Part shown: piece after piece, positions 1 through 6,425 of the stretch
Layout: each line of letters starts with the position of its first letter
Position numbering within the stretch: position 1 is the first letter of the stretch
Assembly: GCA_021831005.1 (NCBI GenBank)
Contig: JAKBNO010000049.1
Location: 1-16,291 of the forward strand
DNA from: Thermoplasmata archaeon
GTDB taxonomy: Archaea; Thermoplasmatota; Thermoplasmata; Thermoplasmatales; GCA-001856825
Direction of reading: 5' to 3'
DNA: 16,291 nucleotides
Notes under the pieces: model-generated
The model's input: the letters and a program-made list of their open reading frames with translations, nothing else
Databases searched by the model: none
What the model was told of the DNA's origin: nothing
Program-made: the position numbers and the translations under genes

Positions 1-1
1 A

Positions 2-559
2 AGGAGGGCAGCTCCGAGGGACTATTTCGTTTCAAGAGAATCTCTCAAGGATTTCGCCGGGACGACAGGTTCAAGTTCTATCAGAAGGAAGTCATTCCTC
101 AACCTCTATAACAGGAATCTCAGATTCGTCAATATCAGAGGTAATATTGACACAAGGATAAGGAAGTGGGAGAACGGGGAAGTCGATTCAATAGTAGTCG
201 CGAAGGCCGCTCTTGATAGACTTGATATTAGTCCGATGGGTGAAATTGTAAGCGAAGATATTTGCCCGCCAGATCCAAATCAAGGGTTCGTGGCAATCGT
301 TACCGAAAAGGGAAGTGAAGTTGAAAACAAGTTGAAGAAAATTCAGGACGAAGCATCCCTCTGGGAGGCCAGAAGTGAAAGAGAACTGATGGTCAGGCTC
401 CAGCTAGGATGCAATGTTGCAGCAAGTATCAGAGCAATCTACTCCGAAAAAAGGATCAAATTTGCATACGCGAACGACGAAAAGAGGTTCGATTTTTCTT
501 ATGTCAAAAGCATTGAAGAATCCGACATCAAGAAGTTGAGGGATATCATTGGTTCATAA
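2..559 (+). CDS. hemC: Hydroxymethylbilane synthase (porphobilinogen deaminase), C-terminal part; 5' end outside window
   Basis: This enzyme polymerises four porphobilinogens into hydroxymethylbilane in the cytoplasm, using a dipyrromethane cofactor bound to a cysteine. The open frame runs in from the left edge, and about 185 residues are visible. They show PRDYFVSRE (family PRDAxVS), GSSSIRRK (family GTSSLRRx, substrate-binding arginines), RGNIDTRIRK and the DSIVVAKAALDRL segment (family DAIxLAxAGLxRL). The cofactor cysteine is present, at 410-412, but its loop reads LGCNVAAS where most enzymes have GGCxxPIG. The usual VGQG segment reads PNQG. Only 48 residues follow the cysteine, so domain 3 is shorter than in E. 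coli. The N-terminal half with the catalytic aspartate lies outside the window. hemD overlaps its last 11 nt. The identification is secure; the ATG at 236 is internal and not a start. Confidence 0.93.
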   Translation, partial: RRAAPRDYFVSRESLKDFAGTTGSSSIRRKSFLNLYNRNLRFVNIRGNIDTRIRKWENGEVDSIVVAKAALDRLDISPMGEIVSEDICPPDPNQGFVAIVTEKGSEVENKLKKIQDEASLWEARSERELMVRLQLGCNVAASIRAIYSEKRIKFAYANDEKRFDFSYVKSIEESDIKKLRDIIGS

Positions 560-1199
560 CATTGCTTATGTTGGCGCTCCGCTGGACAGGGAAGTGAAGG
601 GAGTTGAACAGCTACCTGTACTGAAAATAGTCTATCAAGATCTTTCCGGATTGAGCGAGATCAAAGGGGTGCTTGTTTTCACTTCCAAGAGGGGAATCAT
701 TTCACTAAGAATGTCGAATGTCTCTATTAGAAGCAATAGAATCTACTGTATCGGGGAACAGACTGCACATTACCTGAAAAAAATCTTTTCTCTCGACTGC
801 AAAGTGCCGCAAGAACAGAACACTGAAGGGTTAGCTGCGTTGATGATAGGCACAGAAAAATCCGTCACGATTGTTGGGAGCGATAACATCTCAAAAAAAT
901 TCATCGACAAGATCAAAGAGAACGGAATAAAGGTCAAGCACATTATTGCATACAAGATTGAAGAGAATACGTCCGTAGATTATGGAATACTTGATCGCAC
1001 AGGTGTATTACTCGTTGGATCGTCAAAATCTTTCGAACTGTTGCACAGAAGGTTGGGGGAGAAATTGAAGGGGAAGAGCATCTATGCCATCGGAAAACCG
1101 ACAGCAAAAAAGATTCGCTCCTTCGGTTACGAGCCTAAAGAGGTATTTGACACACCCAACATCGAAACCATCGTGACAATCTTAGCCACGAAAAGGTAA
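549..1199 (+). CDS. hemD: Uroporphyrinogen-III synthase
   Basis: Uroporphyrinogen-III synthase cyclises hydroxymethylbilane with inversion of ring D. This 216-residue protein has the expected length and two-lobed alpha/beta pattern: the first lobe contains GVLVFTSKRGIISL and IYCIGEQTAHYL, the second VTIVGSDNISKKF and IYAIGKPTAKKI, which are the paired Rossmann-like strands of this poorly conserved family. The start is TTG at 549, inside the end of hemC, with GAGGGA at 538-543 about 5 nt upstream as ribosome binding site; no in-frame ATG lies near the start. Position directly after hemC and before hemA supports the call, which sequence alone would leave moderate because the family diverges fast. 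Translational coupling to hemC is likely from the 11-nt overlap. Confidence 0.88.
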   Translation: MVHNIAYVGAPLDREVKGVEQLPVLKIVYQDLSGLSEIKGVLVFTSKRGIISLRMSNVSIRSNRIYCIGEQTAHYLKKIFSLDCKVPQEQNTEGLAALMIGTEKSVTIVGSDNISKKFIDKIKENGIKVKHIIAYKIEENTSVDYGILDRTGVLLVGSSKSFELLHRRLGEKLKGKSIYAIGKPTAKKIRSFGYEPKEVFDTPNIETIVTILATKR

Positions 1200-1234
1200 T
1201 TATATTGTCTGTGTTTCAGAACAAGGTGCTATAA

Positions 1235-2458
1235 TTGGAAAAGGGAGGTATGTTCCTCATAAAGGTCACTTACGGTGACCTGGGGTCACTTTATTTCTCG
1301 TCGGTAAAAGATTTTCAGATCGACGAAGTTTATGATTATATCAAGAAGAATGAGAGGATAGAAGAAGCACTCGTTCTATGGACTTGCAACAGGTTTGAGA
1401 TATATTTCTACCCAGGAGACAGGGAAACCGTAGAATTTCTGGAAGATTACATCAATGAAAAGTCACTCAAGCACAGCGTCGCTCACGGACTGGATGCAAT
1501 AAAACATCTATTCCTGGTCTCAGCGGGAATGGATTCAATGGTCATCGGTGAAAACGAGATCCTTGGCCAGGTGAGGGACGCATGGGAAGTATCCAAGAAA
1601 AAGGGATTCTCAGGTGCAAATCTGAATGAGCTCCTCAAGAAGTCTCTCGAAATTGGTAGGAAGGCGAGAAGAGAAAATGGGAACGGAAAGAGGGCTAGAA
1701 GCGTTGCTGGTGAGGCCCTCGACCAGATAAAAATCTTGCCTGGACAGAAGGTCCTCGTTATCGGAGCTGGCGACCTAGGTACTCAGGTGTCCAGTTTCCT
1801 ATCCAGAAAGGGGATTCCATTCTCCATCAGTAACAGATCCACTGAAAGGGCGAAGGAGATATCAAAGGCGTTCGGTGTCAGAATAGAAGACTTCGACAAG
1901 AAGAAGTGGAAGTCATATGACGTGGTTATTACAGCAACCAAGTCTGCGGAGATAATACTCGAAAGAAAGGATGTAATGAACTCGAAGATCAAGACGGTGC
2001 TTGATCTGGGGGTCCCGCCGAACGTATCACAAGAGTTACCAGATACAGTAAAGCTGGTGAACATGGAACTCCTGTCCAGAACAATATCTGCCAACAACGC
2101 TGAAACCGGGGATTATGCTACGAGGAGTCTCAAGATTGTGAACGACGAATTTGAGAAATTCTCACAGAAGATCATGAATTTTGACAGAGAAGAGTTTCTC
2201 AGGAGAATATTCGATTACTCGAACAAGGTCATAGAAGAAGAGATGAAGTATTTCGAGAAGAAGCCCTATAACAGGGAGAACAAAGCCCAAATAAAGAAGG
2301 GACTGGAGTCCACCAGGAATAAACTCTTGGGTTTTGTCGTCAATGGTATAAAGAATGCGAAGGACATCAGATCATCAGAGACAGTTACAAAGATGGAGAT
2401 GATATTGAACGAGAACTTTTCCAGATATGAGACTAAGAAGACTAAGAAAGTCTCCTAG
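1235..2458 (+). CDS. hemA: Glutamyl-tRNA reductase
   Basis: Glutamyl-tRNA reductase reduces charged tRNA-Glu to glutamate-1-semialdehyde with NADPH, the first committed step of C5-pathway tetrapyrrole synthesis. The catalytic domain carries the nucleophile C51 in WTCNRFEIY, H91 and the GENEILGQVRDAW block. GRKARRE is followed by the NADPH-binding domain with VLVIGAGDLG (about 173-182) and DLGVPPNV (257-264). The C-terminal helical dimerisation domain fills residues 300-407. Length is normal. Two starts compete: TTG at 1235, preceded at six nt by AAGGTG (1223-1228), and ATG at 1250, which has GGGAGGT touching it and so poorly spaced. I chose TTG; the difference is five residues. A TAATTATATTG stretch near 1197-1207 could be a weak TATA box, but operon readthrough from hemD is simpler. 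Its end overlaps hemB by 32 nt. Confidence 0.95.
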   Translation: MEKGGMFLIKVTYGDLGSLYFSSVKDFQIDEVYDYIKKNERIEEALVLWTCNRFEIYFYPGDRETVEFLEDYINEKSLKHSVAHGLDAIKHLFLVSAGMDSMVIGENEILGQVRDAWEVSKKKGFSGANLNELLKKSLEIGRKARRENGNGKRARSVAGEALDQIKILPGQKVLVIGAGDLGTQVSSFLSRKGIPFSISNRSTERAKEISKAFGVRIEDFDKKKWKSYDVVITATKSAEIILERKDVMNSKIKTVLDLGVPPNVSQELPDTVKLVNMELLSRTISANNAETGDYATRSLKIVNDEFEKFSQKIMNFDREEFLRRIFDYSNKVIEEEMKYFEKKPYNRENKAQIKKGLESTRNKLLGFVVNGIKNAKDIRSSETVTKMEMILNENFSRYETKKTKKVS

Positions 2459-3383
2459 GATCAGAGAGATATTTGCAGATTCAAAGATAAGAAAAGACAA
2501 ACTCGTTATGCCCATGTTCGTGGATGAAAACATCACCAAACGAGAGGAAATTAAGAACATGCCTGACATCTACAGATTTCCTCAAGAACAGCTTGTTGAG
2601 AAAGCAAAGGAGTACGAGGAGCTGGGAGTGAAATCAATTCTGTTGTTCGGTGTACCGAAACACAAAGACGCAAGGGGTTCTGCCTCATACGACAATCACG
2701 GAATCGTCCAAAGAACGATAAGGGAGATCAAGGAGGAAACGGATCTTGCAATTTTTTCGGACCTGTGTCTATGTGAATACACAGATCACGGCCACTGTGG
2801 TCTGATCAAAAGTGCGAAGATTGACAACGATTCAACGCTAGATGTTTACGCGAAGATCGCCACGAGTTATGCAGAGGCCGGAGCTGACGGTGTGGCTCCA
2901 TCCGGAATGATGGACGGACAGGTCGGACGGATAAGGAAGGGGCTAGATGATGCAGGTTTTGAGGAAACGCTCATTCTGGCATACAGCGCCAAGTTCGCGA
3001 GCGCGATGTACTCTCCATTCAGGGATGCGGTACATTCCACTCCCTCATTCGGAGACAGGCGGACCTATCAGATGAATTATTCGAGTACGAGAGAGGCAAT
3101 ACGCGAGGTCGAATTGGACATAGAAGAAGGTGCAGACGTTGTCATGGTAAAACCGGCCCTTTTCTATCTCGATGTAATAAAAGAAGTCAGGAACAGATTC
3201 CTTCTTCCAATCGCGGCATATAACGTCAGTGCAGAGTATTCGATAATCAGATCAGCCGCCAAGAACGGAATAATCGATCTCGACTCAGTTATTGACGAAT
3301 CTTTGAGTTCAATATTCAGAGCAGGAGCGGACATAGTGATAAGCTATTTCACAGAGTATTTATTAAAAGCGGAAAAAAATTAG
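2427..3383 (+). CDS. hemB: Porphobilinogen synthase (delta-aminolevulinic acid dehydratase)
   Basis: Porphobilinogen synthase condenses two 5-aminolevulinates into porphobilinogen and is usually a homo-octamer. The 318-residue protein begins with RLRRLRKSP, the family's N-terminal arm motif. It has the zinc-site cysteines C114, C116 and C124 in DLCLCEYTDHGHCG, which makes this a Cys-rich, zinc-dependent type and not the Asp-rich metal type. Schiff-base lysines are K189 (AYSAKFASAMYSPFRDA) and K242 (MVKPALFYLDV). APSGMMDGQVGRIR is the substrate-loop region. ATG at 2427 is chosen because it gives the conserved RLR start; this makes a 32-nt overlap with hemA in another frame, implying coupled translation. 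It is the last gene of the hem operon; a new promoter follows immediately. Confidence 0.96.
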   Translation: MRLRRLRKSPRIREIFADSKIRKDKLVMPMFVDENITKREEIKNMPDIYRFPQEQLVEKAKEYEELGVKSILLFGVPKHKDARGSASYDNHGIVQRTIREIKEETDLAIFSDLCLCEYTDHGHCGLIKSAKIDNDSTLDVYAKIATSYAEAGADGVAPSGMMDGQVGRIRKGLDDAGFEETLILAYSAKFASAMYSPFRDAVHSTPSFGDRRTYQMNYSSTREAIREVELDIEEGADVVMVKPALFYLDVIKEVRNRFLLPIAAYNVSAEYSIIRSAAKNGIIDLDSVIDESLSSIFRAGADIVISYFTEYLLKAEKN

Positions 3384-3399
3384 TCGCTTTCAAAACTCA

Positions 3400-3412
3400 A
3401 ATTTATTTATAT
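3400..3412 (+). promoter_or_regulatory. TATA box for the radical SAM gene, leaderless spacing
   Basis: The AATTTATTTATAT stretch lies between hemB and the next gene, centred about 28 nt before the ATG at 3435. Archaeal TATA boxes sit about 26-27 nt before the transcription start, so the mRNA should start at or next to the ATG. No Shine-Dalgarno sequence precedes the ATG, which fits a leaderless transcript. Confidence 0.65.
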
Positions 3413-3434
3413 CTTAAAATCATTTCAACGAACG

Positions 3435-4385
3435 ATGAGGACAGTCATCTGGAACATAGATTTTAAGTGTAATCTCCTCTGTAAGGGATGTAACGCTTTC
3501 GAGGGTAACGTTCTCTTTCCAAAAGACAAGATAGAAGAATTTGTTGATGAGATGAAGTACAACAAGGTGAAGATTGTCTCCGTAACAGGAGGCGAGCCTA
3601 CCCTTCATCCCGACCTGCCGAGAATCCTGAAAACGCTAAAGGAACACAAGTTCAAGACTCACATAGCTACGAACGGAACGAACAAGTACGTTCTGAGCAA
3701 GATTTACCCTTATCTTGACGCAGCAACAATCAGTCTCGATAGTCACATTCCAGATCTTCATAATGAATATAGGGGGAGGAAGATATTCGACGTAGTAGTC
3801 GAGAGCATGAAGTACCTCAGGCCGCGAGTCAAGGTCCTGACCTCCAACATACTCGTCACAGACTTCAGTTACAACAAGATGGGGGAATATGCAACGTTTG
3901 TGAACAACGAACTCGGTCTTCCCGTATCGATGTGCTTCCCAGACAACACAGCCTATTACTACGAGAAGGTACCAGTGCAAAATAGCCAGATTAAGGAAGC
4001 ATTCAATTTTGCTTTAGAGAACTACAAGGAGTACAAGTTCGGCAACACAAGGACCTACTACAAGGAGGCGGTGGATTGGCTGGATAAGAAAGATGTTCAG
4101 AGGTGCAGGGCTGGAGAAGAGGTGTTCTATGCGGACTATCACGGGGACGTCTACCCCTGCTTCTACAAGACCACAAAAAAACTGAACACCAACAGAAAGT
4201 GGGACGATTACACAAACACGTGCAATGACTGCTTCATTCAGTGCTTCAGGGAGCCATCAGAGAAGAATTTCCTTGAACAGACGGCGCTTGTGAGTAAGAT
4301 ATATCTTTATAATCGTAGAAATATCGGTCACTCGACTCCTAATGCGAATAGCCCTATGCAGCGATACGTACCACCCGATAGCTGA
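3435..4385 (+). CDS. Radical SAM protein with reduced SPASM-like C-terminal domain
   Basis: A radical S-adenosylmethionine enzyme of unassigned substrate. C12, C16 and C19 (CNLLCKGC) bind the SAM-dependent [4Fe-4S] cluster, and TGGEPTLHPD (51-60) is the SAM-contacting GGEP strand. The C-terminus has C224-x12-G237-x4-C242 followed by C263-x2-C266-x3-C270. This matches the opening of a SPASM domain (CX9-15GX4C), but only five of its usual seven cysteines are present, so it probably holds one auxiliary cluster. Families with this architecture include peptide-modifying maturases and the heme enzymes AhbC/AhbD. The protein follows the hem operon but has its own promoter and overlaps a glycosyltransferase gene by 44 nt, so a role in lipid or glycan modification is equally possible. 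The ATG at 3435 is at leaderless distance from a TATA box. The class is certain and the function unknown. Confidence 0.85.
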   Translation: MRTVIWNIDFKCNLLCKGCNAFEGNVLFPKDKIEEFVDEMKYNKVKIVSVTGGEPTLHPDLPRILKTLKEHKFKTHIATNGTNKYVLSKIYPYLDAATISLDSHIPDLHNEYRGRKIFDVVVESMKYLRPRVKVLTSNILVTDFSYNKMGEYATFVNNELGLPVSMCFPDNTAYYYEKVPVQNSQIKEAFNFALENYKEYKFGNTRTYYKEAVDWLDKKDVQRCRAGEEVFYADYHGDVYPCFYKTTKKLNTNRKWDDYTNTCNDCFIQCFREPSEKNFLEQTALVSKIYLYNRRNIGHSTPNANSPMQRYVPPDS

Positions 4386-5415
4386 CGGTGTAGCAAATCA
4401 CCTAGCCGACTACAAAGCAGAGCTTGAGAAACGAGGGCATTCTGTTAGGGTATACACAGTATTTTCTGACAACGACGGGGTCTTCGGTCTACCCGCTTAC
4501 CGCTTCCCACTGTACAAGGAATACAAAGTTGCAATTCCCGTGTACGAGATGTACAGGGACCTGGGAAGGTTCAATCCCGATGTGATACACATCCACACGC
4601 CCTTCACACTGGGTACTATGGGATACCGTTACGCAAGAAAGAGGAAAATACCGACGATTGGGACATACCATACGGATTTCGTCAATATGGATAATACGAT
4701 AAATTTTCCATTCATCAAGAGCATCCTCAACATTGGGTTCCAGTACAACATGCACCTCTACGCAAGGCTGGACCTCATTGTCTCTCCCTCAAAGCTGGTG
4801 GCGGATTATCTTGACACTTTTGGCAATACGTCCAAAATCGTGCCAGTAGGGATAGATCTCAGTCGATTTGTTTACAGCAGTAAGAAGGAAGACTATTACT
4901 TCTTTGTTGGAAGACTGACACAGGACAAGGGTATATTGGAGATACTTGAAGCAGCCTCAAAGCTTCCGGAGCGGAAGTTCAAGATTGCAGGGACCGGTCC
5001 CCTCAAAGCAAGTGTGATCGATTTTGCAGAGCATCACGATAACATCGAGTACCTAGGATACGTTTCGGAGGCAGAGAAGATAGGTCTCCTGACGAATGCA
5101 AAACTGCTGGTGGCCCCCTCGAGGGCTGAGACATTTGGGGTGGTGTTTATTGAGGCTATGGCTTCTGGAACACCAGTAATAGGTTCTCACGAGACAAGGG
5201 AGATTGGTATCCTGAGAGAGAATTACAACGGCTGGTTTGTGGACTACGGAGACTCCGATGCACTGGTCAACAAGATCCGTGAACTGGATGGAAGGGATCT
5301 CGGAAGTTATTCTGAGAACGCCCGCAAATCCAGCCTTGAGTATTCAATTCAATCGACTGCAGAACAGCTGGAGAAAATATATGGTGAACTAATTGAACTT
5401 AAAGGCAGGAAGTAA
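4342..5415 (+). CDS. GT4-family glycosyltransferase, glycolipid-synthase-like
   Basis: A 357-residue GT-B fold, retaining glycosyltransferase that transfers a sugar from a nucleotide donor. The N-terminal acceptor domain has DTYHPIADGVANHL (the family's usual GGV is DGV) and HIHTPF (83-88) followed by TYHTDF (108-113), a combination typical of diacylglycerol and sulfoquinovosyl-type glycolipid glycosyltransferases. The donor domain has GRLTQDKG (190-197), GTGP (217-220) and the E-x7-E pair E263/E271 in AETFGVVFIEAMASG. There are no membrane spans, so it is likely peripheral on the inner face. It starts 44 nt inside the radical SAM gene and overlaps the next membrane-protein gene by 23 nt. A TTTATAAT stretch at 4306-4313 could be an internal promoter. 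By analogy, an archaeal ether-lipid or polyprenyl acceptor is likely, but this is not shown by the sequence. Confidence 0.88.
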   Translation: MRIALCSDTYHPIADGVANHLADYKAELEKRGHSVRVYTVFSDNDGVFGLPAYRFPLYKEYKVAIPVYEMYRDLGRFNPDVIHIHTPFTLGTMGYRYARKRKIPTIGTYHTDFVNMDNTINFPFIKSILNIGFQYNMHLYARLDLIVSPSKLVADYLDTFGNTSKIVPVGIDLSRFVYSSKKEDYYFFVGRLTQDKGILEILEAASKLPERKFKIAGTGPLKASVIDFAEHHDNIEYLGYVSEAEKIGLLTNAKLLVAPSRAETFGVVFIEAMASGTPVIGSHETREIGILRENYNGWFVDYGDSDALVNKIRELDGRDLGSYSENARKSSLEYSIQSTAEQLEKIYGELIELKGRK

Positions 5416-6394
5416 GTACATCGGCATCGCCATCTCGGCAGTCACCCTCCTGATTTTCGCCCTGATCTATGGGTTTGGAAACCTGGTCCGGGCCATATCT
5501 GCCCTTCCTTCCACGTTCTATTTGTTCTTTCTTGCAGCTATCTCACTTCACATACTATCCTTCGTTTTCTGGTCTCTCCGAATAAAGTTACTCTCCCGGT
5601 CGAATGGCTACAAGATATCTTTTTCAAAAGCCTTCATCGCAGTAATTTCCTCACTATTTGCTGCCTCCATAACGCCAGGATATGTAGGAGGGGAGCCGGT
5701 AAGGATCAAGAAATTGACTGATTATGGCGAACCGGTAGGAACTGCAACAGCAATCGCGCTAGGAGAGAGAGGATTTGACTCCATATTCTTCGTGGGTGTC
5801 TTCGCCTTCGTCATCATGATGGGTCTAGAGGTGCTTTCAGGCGATTTGAAGTTGATTGCTATCATAGGCGTCATAATGCTAGTTCTCTTTCTCTTTTTCC
5901 TTCTTGCATCGATGGGTGCAAACACCCTGATGATTCGAATAAAAGGGTGGCTGGAGAGAACAGCAAGGCGTTTTGATAGAAAGGGCAAAGGTTATGAGGA
6001 GCGCCTCCCCAAGCTTTTCGAGCACGTGGAGACGTATGCCTCGTCCACAAAGGAGATATTTCTGAAACATCCCGGGGCACTTGTCTTGGGTTTGGCGGCC
6101 ACTTCTTTGCTGTGGCTCTCGGATTTCATGGTGCCAGTGGTGCTCATACTCGGTTTTGGGTATTCCCCGAATCTGATAGATGTGATTTTCATTCAGGTGC
6201 TGCTCGTTCTGATTTCCCTTCTTCCCGTGACGCCGGGATCTGCAGGAATAATGGAAGTCTTAATGATTGCTACTTTCTCTTCCTTCTTTCCCAATGGTGG
6301 AATAGTGGCATTCGTTCTTATCTGGAGATTTATAACGTTCTATCTCAACTTGATCATAGGCTCTCTATCTTTGCACTATGTTGTGGCAAAATAA
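5393..6394 (+). CDS. UPF0104/AglD-type membrane protein (lysylphosphatidylglycerol synthase-like TM family)
   Basis: A 333-residue integral membrane protein of the COG0392/UPF0104 family. About eight hydrophobic segments are visible (roughly 11-29, 41-63, 80-93, 126-147, 153-174, 228-252, 262-280, 303-325). Family signatures are PGYVGGEPVR (95-104), ALGERGFD (122-129), LPVTPGSAGIME (277-288) and WRFITFYL (311-318). Family members include the membrane part of lysylphosphatidylglycerol synthase, where it moves lipid across the bilayer, and archaeal AglD, linked to N-glycosylation; a lipid or lipid-linked sugar translocation role here is inference. The start is TTG at 5393, inside the glycosyltransferase gene, with GGTGA at 5383-5387 five nt upstream. 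The 23-nt overlap implies coupled translation, so the two proteins probably act on the same lipid-linked product. Confidence 0.87.
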   Translation: MNLKAGSKYIGIAISAVTLLIFALIYGFGNLVRAISALPSTFYLFFLAAISLHILSFVFWSLRIKLLSRSNGYKISFSKAFIAVISSLFAASITPGYVGGEPVRIKKLTDYGEPVGTATAIALGERGFDSIFFVGVFAFVIMMGLEVLSGDLKLIAIIGVIMLVLFLFFLLASMGANTLMIRIKGWLERTARRFDRKGKGYEERLPKLFEHVETYASSTKEIFLKHPGALVLGLAATSLLWLSDFMVPVVLILGFGYSPNLIDVIFIQVLLVLISLLPVTPGSAGIMEVLMIATFSSFFPNGGIVAFVLIWRFITFYLNLIIGSLSLHYVVAK

Positions 6395-6401
6395 ATAATA
6401 A
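6388..6401 (+). promoter_or_regulatory. TATA box for the DUF2070 gene, leaderless spacing
   Basis: AAATAAATAATAAA overlaps the stop codon of the upstream gene and is centred about 30 nt before the GTG at 6426. No ribosome binding site precedes the GTG, so a leaderless transcript is expected. Confidence 0.6.
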
Positions 6402-6425
6402 AGTCCTCATTTACCTACGATTCGG

